NCBI GenBank assembly: GCA_964604905.1
Contig: CAZSCC010000698.1
Location: 1-59,067, forward strand
Source of the DNA: JACQFK01 sp964604905
GTDB lineage: Bacteria; Planctomycetota; MHYJ01; JACPRB01
Direction of reading: 5' to 3'
DNA: 59,067 nt
In this document: piece after piece, positions 7,679-15,852 of the stretch
Layout of the letters: each line of letters starts with the position of its first letter
Numbering within the stretch: the first letter of the stretch is position 1
Notes under the pieces: model-generated
The model's input: only the letters and a program-made list of their open reading frames with translations
Told to the model about the DNA's origin: nothing
The model's database searches: none
Position numbers and translations under genes: made by a program

Positions 7679-10537
7679 ATGAAAGGGGTCGTCGCTTGGC
7701 TGGCCTTCGCCGGCCTCTTTGCCGCCTGGCCGGCGCGCGCCGTCGCGCAGGACCCGGACGTCGAGCCCGTCTATCTGCAGAATAACCTCCCCCACACGCT
7801 CCAGCCGTGGCAGGTCAACACCGCCAACTGGGTCCATCTGAAGAGCCCCGGCCCCCGGATGAAGTTCAGCGCCGGGCTGCCCCTCCGCGTGTTCGCCGAT
7901 GTGATCGATCTCGGCGCGTGGCAGGTCAATTACCAGGGCTGGCCCAAGGTGGAGTACCTGGTGGACGGCGTCCTCATGGGGTCGCAGGACTCCGACCAGG
8001 CCGGCCGCGGGCAGAACTACTTCGAGATGCTGATCAACGGGGTCGCCGCCGGGCCCCACATGCTCGGCCTCCGGGGACGGTTCTACGGGGGAGGGGTCGA
8101 GACGGCCCACGAGATTCCCATCGTGGTCGAGGCGCCTCCGGTCAAGGGCTCGACCCTCGACCTGGCCGCCGACGTCGTCCTCTCCGGCGCCGCGAGCCAG
8201 ACGTGGGACAACGTGAAGATCAGCGGCAACGGATTCCGCATCCGGAGCGCTGCCGGATGGAGCGGGAGCCTCACGATCCGGAACTGCTTCGTCACGGGCC
8301 TCGGCAACATGACCACGGCCGGCATCGATGCGACCACGCAGGGAGGCTCCATCCTGGTCGAGACCTCCGTCTTCGAATGGACCGGCGCCGTCTTCCTGGG
8401 CGCGTCGGGAGCCGGATCGATCGTGGTGAAGGACAACGAATTCAGGGCGAACAACCAGATCCGACTCGTCGGGTCGAATCCCGACCTCTCCCCGATGGTG
8501 CGGCTGAGCGGGAACCCGTCCGGTCCCAAGGTCTTCCGGGGGAACCGCGTGGGGATCGGGTGGGCGGAGTTCCAGGGCATGAACGGCGCCCTGATCGGCG
8601 GAGCCACCGATGGCGAGGGGAACGTCTTCATCGGCGCGCGCGGCGGGATCTACGTGCGCGGCTGTCAGAACACCCAGATCCGGGGCAACTACAGCAACCA
8701 CAACTACCAGGGCGGCTGGAGCCAGGGGTTCAACTTCAGGTTCGAGAACTCCACGAACACCCTCTGCGAACACAACGTGATCCGCGGCGGATCGTGGCCG
8801 CTCCAGAGCTTCCACGGCGAGTTCCGCTACAACCTGATGGTCGACAGCGGCCACAACTGGATCCGCTATTGCGGCGCTGGCAGCCGCCTCCACCACAACC
8901 TCTTCATCATGGTCTCCCAGCAGAGCCCCTACGAACCCAACGCGGGGGTCTGGATGGGCGCCGGCGACACGAACGTCGCCTTCTACAACAACACGCTCGA
9001 CGGCGGAGGCCCCCTCATGACCTGGGAGGGCGAGGGGATCCAGATCGACGGGTCCGTGACGAGCCTCCGGAACAACGTCTTCGATGGGTTCGTGCCCTAC
9101 AACGCCGGCTCGGCCAAGACGATCGTCCAGTCGGCCGCGGGCGCGCTCGCCTACGCCGACTACAACGCCTTCTGGAGCCCCGGGGCCACCAACAACAGCC
9201 GCTACTCGCCGACCGCAGTGCCGGGCAAGAGCGTCGGGCAGTCGGGGTTCGGCGAGAACGACAAGCAGGCCGACACGCGGTTCGCCCTGGGCCGGCTCTT
9301 CCCCTACCCGGTCCGCGAAGGGGATCTCTGGAACCGCGTCTCCGGGATCTCGCAGGCGCTCTCGATGTACCGCGCCCGCTACGCGCCCGGCGCGGGAAGC
9401 CCGCTCATCGACGCGGGCGATCCGGCCGACGGCCCCGGCGTCGACATCGGCGCCGTGGGAGCGGGCGCGGCCGACCCGCTCGACCTCTTCGGCAAGTACG
9501 GCGTCCCCGCCAACCCGCCGACGGTGACGATCACCACTCCCACGTCGAACCCGACCCACATCGCCGCCGCCACGCCGCTCGCGATCGGCGGATCGGCGGC
9601 CGACAGCAACGGGACGGTGGCGAATGTCACGTGGTTCAACTCCGCCAACGGGACCGGAGGGACCGCGACGGGAACGACCGCCTGGAGCGCCTCGGTCCCG
9701 CTCGTCAGCGGGTCCAACACGATCACCGTCACCGCGACGGACAACCAGGGAGAGATCGGCCGCGCCCAGCTGGTCGTCACCTACGCGCCCGCGGACACCG
9801 CCAATCCGACGATCGCGATCGTCACGCCGACCGCGAACGCGACCTACACGGCCGCCTCGAGCCCCCTCGCGCTGGGAGGCAGCGCCTCCGACGACATCGG
9901 GATCACCCAGGTCACGTGGGCCAACGCGGGGACCGCCGCGGGCGGGACCGCGGGCGGCACCACGGATTGGACCGCTACGATCCCCCTCGTCGCCGGGCTC
10001 AATCGGATCACGGTGACGGCACGGGACGCCTCCGGCAAGCAGGGGACGGACACGATCGACGTGACCTACACGCCCCCGCCGGGCGACACGGTGGCGCCAA
10101 CGGTCACCATCGCCTCTCCCGCCCCGGGCAGCACCGCGACCGCTCCTCTCGTCGTCTCCGGGACCGCGGCCGACAACGTCGGGGTGATCTCGGTCACCTG
10201 GGCGAACGCCGCGGCGGTCGCCAACGGCACGGCCACCGGCACGGCCTCCTGGTCGGCGTCGATCCCCCTGATCGCGGGGGCCAACTCCATCACCGTCGTC
10301 GCGCTGGATGCCGCGGGCAACTCCACGTCGGCCTCGCTTCTGATGACCTACGCTCCGGCCGCCGGCGGTGCCGGCGCCCCGGGCGGCGACTCCGAGGATG
10401 GCAAACGGTGCGGATGCGGCGCGGCCTCCGTTCCCGGGCTCCCGACGTCGCTCGTCCTCGCCGCGATGGCTGCCCTTCTTTTCCGGCGAATTCCGCGTTA
10501 CCAGGGAACCCCCCGAAGCATGGGTAACCGGAGGTGA
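7679..10537 (+). CDS. Secreted right-handed beta-helix protein with Ig-like repeats and sorting tail
   Basis: 952 residues from the ATG at 7679, which has GGAGGAGGG about 5 nt upstream; an in-frame GTG at 7658 is less likely. A signal peptide (MKGVVAWLAFAGLFAAWPARAVAQ) leads to a parallel beta-helix of the pectate-lyase/NosD kind, with repeating short strands and Asn-Asn turns such as LRNNVFDGF. The helix ends with AGSPLIDAGDPADGPG. Three bacterial Ig-like repeats of about 90 residues follow, each with an ADNxG or DxxG core and an ITVTA-type end. The C-terminus has Asp/Cys-rich CGCGAA, a hydrophobic helix and RR, like MYXO-CTERM-type surface sorting tails. It is probably exported and surface-anchored. 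Substrate is unknown; glycan binding or lysis is inference. Confidence 0.8.
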   Translation: MKGVVAWLAFAGLFAAWPARAVAQDPDVEPVYLQNNLPHTLQPWQVNTANWVHLKSPGPRMKFSAGLPLRVFADVIDLGAWQVNYQGWPKVEYLVDGVLMGSQDSDQAGRGQNYFEMLINGVAAGPHMLGLRGRFYGGGVETAHEIPIVVEAPPVKGSTLDLAADVVLSGAASQTWDNVKISGNGFRIRSAAGWSGSLTIRNCFVTGLGNMTTAGIDATTQGGSILVETSVFEWTGAVFLGASGAGSIVVKDNEFRANNQIRLVGSNPDLSPMVRLSGNPSGPKVFRGNRVGIGWAEFQGMNGALIGGATDGEGNVFIGARGGIYVRGCQNTQIRGNYSNHNYQGGWSQGFNFRFENSTNTLCEHNVIRGGSWPLQSFHGEFRYNLMVDSGHNWIRYCGAGSRLHHNLFIMVSQQSPYEPNAGVWMGAGDTNVAFYNNTLDGGGPLMTWEGEGIQIDGSVTSLRNNVFDGFVPYNAGSAKTIVQSAAGALAYADYNAFWSPGATNNSRYSPTAVPGKSVGQSGFGENDKQADTRFALGRLFPYPVREGDLWNRVSGISQALSMYRARYAPGAGSPLIDAGDPADGPGVDIGAVGAGAADPLDLFGKYGVPANPPTVTITTPTSNPTHIAAATPLAIGGSAADSNGTVANVTWFNSANGTGGTATGTTAWSASVPLVSGSNTITVTATDNQGEIGRAQLVVTYAPADTANPTIAIVTPTANATYTAASSPLALGGSASDDIGITQVTWANAGTAAGGTAGGTTDWTATIPLVAGLNRITVTARDASGKQGTDTIDVTYTPPPGDTVAPTVTIASPAPGSTATAPLVVSGTAADNVGVISVTWANAAAVANGTATGTASWSASIPLIAGANSITVVALDAAGNSTSASLLMTYAPAAGGAGAPGGDSEDGKRCGCGAASVPGLPTSLVLAAMAALLFRRIPRYQGTPRSMGNRR
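10494..10526 (+). repeat. 33-bp direct repeat, copy 2, inside the 3' end of the beta-helix gene
   Basis: Same pattern as 7624-7656 (CGCGTTACC, 10 nt, CCGAA, 1 nt, CATGGGTA). In this copy GTTACC and GGGTAAC also pair as a hairpin. It encodes part of the last 15 residues (IPRYQGTPRSMGNRR) after the sorting-tail RR. Confidence 0.65.
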
Positions 10538-10540
10538 CTC

Positions 10541-11485
10541 ATGGGTGATGCATTCACGCGGCGAGGGTTCCTGGGCGCGGCGGGGGCGACCCTGGCGCTG
10601 GCCAGGCCGTCGCAGGCCCAGGAGGCGCGAGCCTCCGTCCCTCCGATCGTCCACCTCGACCAGCTGACCTCCCGCGAGGTCGGCGAGCGGATGAAGACGA
10701 GCGACGTCATCTTCATCCCTCATGGGCCGGTGAGCGGCCACGGGCCCTGGACCACCCTCGGAGTCCACGCCCACGGAGCCGAGGCGGTCTCCGTGCTCCT
10801 CGCCCGGAAGTGCGGGGGCTTCGTCCATCCGACGATCACGACAGCCTTCGCGGGCGCCACGCAGCTTTATCCCGGCACCGTCCCGTTCTCCTATGAGTTC
10901 CACCTGCAAGTGCTGAAAGCGGTCGCGCGCAGCCTCCACGGCCAGGGATTCGGGCGGATCTTCTTTGTCGCCTACACCAACCCCGAGGACGCGGCCGGGC
11001 TCGCCGCGGCGCGCGACCTCTTCGATCTCGAAGGAGAGCTCCCCGTGGCTGCCCTGGTGGCCACGAAGGGCATGGCCGCCGAGCCGGTGAAGAAGCTCCT
11101 GGCCGAGTACGAGGGGAGCGCGGGAGAGGCGATCATCGACTACGCGGCGCTCCGGCTCCTGGGAAGGGCGCGGCCGATCGCGGAGCCCGAACTCGCGAAG
11201 AAGGGGTTGAAAAGCGGCGAAGACCAGAATCCGGAGATCCGGGAGGCGATCCGGATCCTGAGGTCGCGCGGCACGCGGGGGTTCCGCTACGACAGCGAAC
11301 GCGAACATGCCTCTCACGGGACCGTGGGCCTCAGCTACAAGGGGCAGCCGGACATCGAGCTGGGCCTGAAGATCCTCGACGCCCTGGCGGACTACCAGCT
11401 CCCGGCGGTCGAGGCGCTCAAGGAGCACCGCGATTATCTCCGCGCCCATCCGCCGAAACGGATCGAACCGGGCATAATGAAGTAG
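10541..11485 (+). CDS. Creatininase-family protein with Tat-type leader and altered metal site
   Basis: 314 residues. The N-terminus FTRRGFLGAAGATLALA is a Tat-like signal, so export is likely. The body resembles creatininase/creatinine amidohydrolase proteins: IPHGPVSGHGPWTTLGVHAHG aligns with the usual GxxEQHGPHLPLxTD motif. The metal-ligand Glu is Ser and the ligand Asp is His here, while HG is kept. RIFFVAYTNPEDAAGL matches the second conserved block. The usual chemistry is metal-dependent hydrolysis of a cyclic amide, but the altered ligands make the activity uncertain. The start has GGAGGTGA 3 nt upstream and lies 3 nt after the beta-helix stop. Confidence 0.65.
   Translation: MGDAFTRRGFLGAAGATLALARPSQAQEARASVPPIVHLDQLTSREVGERMKTSDVIFIPHGPVSGHGPWTTLGVHAHGAEAVSVLLARKCGGFVHPTITTAFAGATQLYPGTVPFSYEFHLQVLKAVARSLHGQGFGRIFFVAYTNPEDAAGLAAARDLFDLEGELPVAALVATKGMAAEPVKKLLAEYEGSAGEAIIDYAALRLLGRARPIAEPELAKKGLKSGEDQNPEIREAIRILRSRGTRGFRYDSEREHASHGTVGLSYKGQPDIELGLKILDALADYQLPAVEALKEHRDYLRAHPPKRIEPGIMK
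11473..11478 (+). promoter_or_regulatory. -10-like element before ECF sigma gene
   Basis: CATAAT ends 9 nt before the GTG start at 11488, the same distance as at 7534 and 44193. No clear -35 is visible. It may give the sigma gene a nearly leaderless transcript. Confidence 0.3.
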
Positions 11486-11487
11486 CC

Positions 11488-12030
11488 GTGACCGAAACCG
11501 AACTCCTGGCCCGGGCCAAGAAGGGGGACGCCCCGGCGTTCGAGCGTCTCCTCACGCCCCAGCTCCCCATGCTGTTCGCCTACAGCCGCGCGATCTGCGC
11601 GGACTTCCACGCCGCGCAGGACGTGGTGCAGGAGACGGCGATCATCGCCTTCCGAAATCTCGGGCACCTTTTCCCCGAGGCCGATTTCTCGACGTGGCTC
11701 CGCGCCATCGCACGGCGCCAGGCGCTGGAGGCCCGGAGGAAGCTCCATCGGGTGGCCCTCTTTGCGGAGGAGGCGGTCGAGCGGGTCTACCAGGATCCCG
11801 CACCGCCGGCCGTGATGGCCCAGAGGAAGCTTCTCTCCCAGTGCATCCGGGCGCTCGGCGAGCGTGTCCAGGCCGTCGTGCAGGAGCACTACTTCCGGGG
11901 CATGCGGCTGGCGGAGGTCGCGTCGCGCCTGAAGACGAGCGTCCCGTCCGTCAAGCAGCTCCTCTACCGGGCCCGGAAGCTGCTCGAGGAATGCGTGCGG
12001 AAGCGGCTGGGAACGGAGCCCCTCTCATGA
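11488..12030 (+). CDS. ECF-type RNA polymerase sigma factor
   Basis: 180 residues starting at GTG 11488, 2 nt after the previous stop. Region 2 contains AFERLLTPQLPMLFAYSRAI, the DVVQETAIIAFRNL core and FSTWLRAIARRQALEARRK. Region 4 contains AVVQEHYFRGMRLAEVASRL and the helix SVPSVKQLLYRARKLLEECV. This matches ECF factors of the Rhodopirellula/Verrucomicrobium type. The stop overlaps the ATG of the anti-sigma/FecR fusion (ATGA at 12027-12030), so the membrane protein is its likely regulator. Target promoters are unknown; the adjoining secreted-protein genes are natural candidates. Confidence 0.88.
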   Translation: MTETELLARAKKGDAPAFERLLTPQLPMLFAYSRAICADFHAAQDVVQETAIIAFRNLGHLFPEADFSTWLRAIARRQALEARRKLHRVALFAEEAVERVYQDPAPPAVMAQRKLLSQCIRALGERVQAVVQEHYFRGMRLAEVASRLKTSVPSVKQLLYRARKLLEECVRKRLGTEPLS

Positions 12031-14321
12031 GCCCGATCTCGTGCGACCAGGCCCGGGCGTGGATGAGCGATTTCATCGCGGGAGAGATCTCGGTGGAAGA
12101 GCAGAAAGCCCTCGAGTCCCATCAGGCGACGTGCGCCGCCTGCCGCGAGGAGTTCGACCGCCTCCTCCTCCAGGACCGGGCGATCGCCGAGTTGGTCGGA
12201 GAGTCGCTCGCGGAGAGCCTGAAGGAGCGCGTCCGGAGCGGGTTGGCGCGCGCCCGGGCCCCGCGCCGCGCCGGCTTCATCGCCGCCGCTGCGTGCCTCG
12301 TCGTCGGGGTCGGCGCCTGGCTCCTCTGGCCGGCGGGCGAGGTCCCGGGGGTCGCGACCGTGGAGCGCGTCCATGGCGAGGTGTTCATCATGACGAAGGG
12401 ATCCGCGGAGCCCGCCTCGCCCGGGTCCACGGTCGTGGCGGGGCAGGGGATGACGACCCGCGGGGCCTCGAGCCACGCGGTGCTGCGCTTCGTGGACGGC
12501 AGCGAGGTGGCGCTGGGCGGCGAGACCGCGATCGAGCGCCTCGACGAAACCGAAACGGGCAAGCTCGTGCAGGTCGCCCGGGGACGGATCCAGGCGGAGG
12601 TCGCGAAGCAGCCGGCGGGACGCCCGATGGTCCTCACGTCCCCCCACGCGCGGGCGACCGTCCTTGGGACTCGCCTCCGCTTCGCCGTCGACCGCTCCAC
12701 GCGGCTCGACGTGGAAGAGGGCCGGGTGCGGCTGGCGAAGACGCAGGACGGATCGTCGATCGACCTCCCGGCAGGATCCTATGCGGTGGCCGAGCCCGGC
12801 TCGGCGCTCGTGGCCCGACCGATCCGGCTCGCGGGAAAGTCCACGGTGGTCAAGGCGGGCGAGACCCTGACGCTCACCGAGGACCTGGTCCTCGCGGGGG
12901 ACGACTCCTTTGAGGTTAACGGCACTCCCGAACGGCGCAGCGCGATCGTCGGCAACCGCCACCGGATCCGCACGTCCGGGGAGTGGACCGGCCGCGTGAA
13001 GATCGCGGGATGCGATCTGAAGGACGTGGGCGACCTCACGACCTTCACCAAGGAGGGGAAGTTCGCCACCCAGACGCACGCCCTGGACCTCACGGCGGTC
13101 AAGGAGGCCGAGGTGGCGATCGAGCGGTCGACCTTCAGCGCCTGCTCGTCGATCCAGCTCCGGCTGGAGGGGCGGTCGACCGCGCGGTTCGTGGGCAACA
13201 CCTCGCTCGAGAACTCGATCGTCTGGGTCGATAAGGCGGTCGAGAAGAGCGCCCCCTTCTTCGCGGCGACGGGCGGGTCGCCCTCGCCGAAAGTCTTCCA
13301 GGGGAACCGCATCTATCGCTCGGGGGTCCACATCACGGGGAAGAACTGGAGGATCGGGGGGGAGAAGGACGAGGAGAGCAACCTCATCATCGGCCTGCGC
13401 GCCGGGCTCTTCGCGTACGGTGAAGGGACGCTGGTCCGGGGGAACTACGTCCACGTCCTTATGCCGCGGACTCCCGAGTATCCCTACTGGAGCCAGGTAG
13501 CGACCTTCACGACCGCCAAGGGGGCGCTCGCCGAGCACAACGTGATCCGCGACGGCGAGTGGATCGTCCAGTTCGTCGAGGGCGAGTTCCGCCACAACCT
13601 GATCTGCGACATCAACGACCACAACCTGCTGCGGAACGCGAGCACCGGGCGGATCCACCACAACATTTTCGTCGCCGGCAAGCCCGACCACCCGCCGGGC
13701 TCGATGTCGGGCTGCATCTTCATCGTGTACGCGCCGAAGGAGGGCGAGCAGGGGGCCGAGGTCTTCAGCAACACGTTCGACGCCGGCGGGACGATGAACG
13801 TCCCGGGGATCGAAGTCAATCCGGGCGGCTTCGTGAAGACGCTCCGGAACAACGCCTTCTACAACTTCGGCCACAAGGAAAAGTACCTGAGCTCCGCCCA
13901 GGCGATGGTGCGTCCGGTCTGGACCGAGCCGCTGACCGAGCCGCCGCCCGTCCGGCTGGGGTATGCGGACTACAACCTCTTCTTCAGTCCCTCGGCCGAG
14001 GTGAGGAAGAACTACGCGCTCGGGGTTGCGGGGAAGATCGAGCGGAAGGACTCGGGGTTCGGCCTGAACGACGTCCCCCGCGGCGGGGCGCCGAACGACC
14101 AGGCCGATCCCAAGTTCAAGGGGCCGATCCCTGCGAGCTTCGCCTTCGCCGACGAAGAGATCAAGGCCGGCCGGGTGACGGTCTCGCGGATCCTCGAGTT
14201 CTACCGCGCCGCGTACACGCCCGACGCGGGCAGTCCGCTCATCGACGCGGGCGATCCGGCCGACGGCGAGGGGACCGACATCGGCGCGGTCGACGCCGGG
14301 AAGCCTGCGAAACAAAAGTAG
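12027..14321 (+). CDS. Anti-sigma zinc finger / FecR / beta-helix transmembrane fusion
   Basis: 764 residues from the ATG overlapping the sigma stop. Residues 1-45 form a zf-HC2 anti-sigma finger (C6, H32, C36, C39). One transmembrane helix (about 83-103, FIAAAACLVVGVGAWLLW) follows. A FecR domain comes next at about 115-255 (VERVHGEVFIMTKGS, then LGTRLRFAVDRSTRLDVEEG). The remaining 480 residues are a right-handed beta-helix, clearly paralogous to that of the 7679-10537 protein: both have EHNVIRxG, GEFRxNL, HHNxF and AGSPLIDAGDPADG. The predicted order is cytoplasmic sigma-holding finger, membrane, then external FecR and beta-helix sensor. Signal-triggered release of the ECF factor is inference from this architecture. 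Confidence 0.85.
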   Translation: MSPISCDQARAWMSDFIAGEISVEEQKALESHQATCAACREEFDRLLLQDRAIAELVGESLAESLKERVRSGLARARAPRRAGFIAAAACLVVGVGAWLLWPAGEVPGVATVERVHGEVFIMTKGSAEPASPGSTVVAGQGMTTRGASSHAVLRFVDGSEVALGGETAIERLDETETGKLVQVARGRIQAEVAKQPAGRPMVLTSPHARATVLGTRLRFAVDRSTRLDVEEGRVRLAKTQDGSSIDLPAGSYAVAEPGSALVARPIRLAGKSTVVKAGETLTLTEDLVLAGDDSFEVNGTPERRSAIVGNRHRIRTSGEWTGRVKIAGCDLKDVGDLTTFTKEGKFATQTHALDLTAVKEAEVAIERSTFSACSSIQLRLEGRSTARFVGNTSLENSIVWVDKAVEKSAPFFAATGGSPSPKVFQGNRIYRSGVHITGKNWRIGGEKDEESNLIIGLRAGLFAYGEGTLVRGNYVHVLMPRTPEYPYWSQVATFTTAKGALAEHNVIRDGEWIVQFVEGEFRHNLICDINDHNLLRNASTGRIHHNIFVAGKPDHPPGSMSGCIFIVYAPKEGEQGAEVFSNTFDAGGTMNVPGIEVNPGGFVKTLRNNAFYNFGHKEKYLSSAQAMVRPVWTEPLTEPPPVRLGYADYNLFFSPSAEVRKNYALGVAGKIERKDSGFGLNDVPRGGAPNDQADPKFKGPIPASFAFADEEIKAGRVTVSRILEFYRAAYTPDAGSPLIDAGDPADGEGTDIGAVDAGKPAKQK

Positions 14322-14331
14322 GGGGACGACG

Positions 14332-15813
14332 ATGAGAACGATCCTGACGCTCACGCTGGCCGCCCTCGTCGCGGTCCCCCGGCAGCGGTTCACCGACGTC
14401 AGCCGGGAGTCCGGCGTGACGGAGGCGATCTCGCGTCATCTCACGGATTTCCCCAAGGTCTGGCTGAGCGGCCTGACGCTCGTGGATCTGGACGGCGACG
14501 GCGCGCTCGACCTCCACGTGGGGAGCCACAGCGGCCCGACCGCGCCTGCCGCGATGCTCCGGAACGACGGGAAGGGGAACTTCGCCTATATCGATCCCAA
14601 GATGTCCATCCCGCGCGGGCCTCGGGCGAGAGACCCTCTTCCGTATCCCGGAGGAGAGATCCGGTTGCCGTGGGACATCAACGAGGACGGCAGGATCGAC
14701 CTCCTGTGCTCGTGGCACGACGGGGGCGGGGCGCTCTACCTGAACGAGGGTGGCGCGTTCCCACGGGGCGACGCGCTCGACGCCTTCAGCCGCGCGGTGG
14801 CGATCGGCGACCTGGACGGCGATGGACAGGTCGACTATCTCGCGGGCCACGATCGGTCGGACAAGATCACGGTCCTCCTGGGGCGAAAGGGCGGAACATT
14901 TGAGAAAGGGCCGGCGATCACAGGATTGCTCGAGAGCGGGGCGATCCCGGTCGATCTCGACGGGGACGGAAAGCTCGATCTGCTCGTCAGCCAGCGAGGG
15001 TATCACCCGGCGAAGCGGATGATCCTCCGTAACGAAGGCGGTCTCAAGTTCACGCCGTGGGAGAGCGGTCTCGACGAGAACGCGGGAAGCATCCACGGCG
15101 TGGGCGACCTGAACGGCGACGGCTCGCTGGACCTGATCGCCGTGGAAGGCTCGAAGGTCGTCCTCCACATCAGCGACGGCAAGGGGCGGTTCGCCGCGAA
15201 CGCGGAGGCGATCCAGGGCCTGGAGCGCGCGAAGAACAAGCCGCACTATGCCAACTGGGGCGGGGCGGTGGTGACCGATGTCGACAACGACGGTGTCCCG
15301 GACATCCTGATCGGCGGGAGGAACTTTCTCTACGTGCTGCAGGGGCTGGGCGGGGGCGCGTTCGCCTATGCCAACGACACGTGGGGGATCCCCAATGGCG
15401 CCTGGTCGGCGGTGGATGAAGGCCTCTGCTTCGGCGACGTGAACGGCGACGGGATGCTCGATCTCGTCTGTTGCGCGAAGGGGCCGGAGGGGAAGGAGAA
15501 GGGGGTGGCGCTGTTCCGGAACGACCTGCCGAAGAAGCATTGGCTGCGGGTGCGGCTCGTGGGGAAGTCGGGCAACCGGGCCGCGGCGGGGGCTGTGATC
15601 CGGGTGACGGCGGAGAAGATCTCCTGGACGGAGCCCGTGGCGATCTGGGGCCGGCAGAGCTTCCACAGCTACTATGCCGCCGCCGCGACGGAGCGGCACT
15701 TCGGCCTGGGGGACCGCGAGCGCGCGGACGTGACCGTGACCTTCCCGTCCGGAAAGCGGGTCGAGAAGAAGGCCGTCCCCGCGGACGGAACCCTGGTGAT
15801 CGAGGAGCCGTAA
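14332..15813 (+). CDS. Secreted FG-GAP/VCBS beta-propeller with ASPIC/UnbV domain (CRTAC1-like)
   Basis: 493 residues. A short signal peptide is followed by RFTDVSRESGVTEAI, typical of the CRTAC1/UnbV family. At least seven Asp-rich calcium-binding loops of FG-GAP repeats follow (DLDGDGALDLHVG, DINEDGRIDLLCS, DLDGDGQVDYLAG, DLNGDGSLDLIAV, DVDNDGVPDILIG, DVNGDGMLDLVCC). The last 75 residues (GAVIRVTAEK to the end) form the ASPIC/UnbV domain. Expected to be an exported calcium-stabilised propeller. It starts 10 nt after the anti-sigma fusion with GGGGGACG upstream, so it belongs to the same operon. Confidence 0.85.
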   Translation: MRTILTLTLAALVAVPRQRFTDVSRESGVTEAISRHLTDFPKVWLSGLTLVDLDGDGALDLHVGSHSGPTAPAAMLRNDGKGNFAYIDPKMSIPRGPRARDPLPYPGGEIRLPWDINEDGRIDLLCSWHDGGGALYLNEGGAFPRGDALDAFSRAVAIGDLDGDGQVDYLAGHDRSDKITVLLGRKGGTFEKGPAITGLLESGAIPVDLDGDGKLDLLVSQRGYHPAKRMILRNEGGLKFTPWESGLDENAGSIHGVGDLNGDGSLDLIAVEGSKVVLHISDGKGRFAANAEAIQGLERAKNKPHYANWGGAVVTDVDNDGVPDILIGGRNFLYVLQGLGGGAFAYANDTWGIPNGAWSAVDEGLCFGDVNGDGMLDLVCCAKGPEGKEKGVALFRNDLPKKHWLRVRLVGKSGNRAAAGAVIRVTAEKISWTEPVAIWGRQSFHSYYAAAATERHFGLGDRERADVTVTFPSGKRVEKKAVPADGTLVIEEP

Positions 15814-15839
15814 CAAAACAAACCGTTTGTTTTGTTACG
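15809..15839. repeat. 31-bp perfect palindrome, copy 1
   Basis: CGTAACAAAACAAAC, one central base, then its exact reverse complement. It contains the TAA stop of the FG-GAP gene (15811-15813) and ends 13 nt before the next ATG. A 28/31 identical copy lies at 46803-46833. It could form an RNA hairpin between cotranscribed genes or be a protein-binding palindrome. Confidence 0.75.
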
Positions 15840-15852
15840 AAAGGGAGCGGAC

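Noticed and set aside
7624..10526. Direct repeats as the target duplication of an insertion sequence
   Set aside because: The repeats are too long and imperfect, and there is no transposase or terminal inverted repeat between them.
7628..11449. Very long open frames on the strand opposite real genes (for example here and at 49227-53159, 11964-14393)
   Set aside because: They mirror high-GC codon use of real genes on the other strand, are rich in Arg/Gly/Asp/Val without domain motifs, and have no plausible starts.
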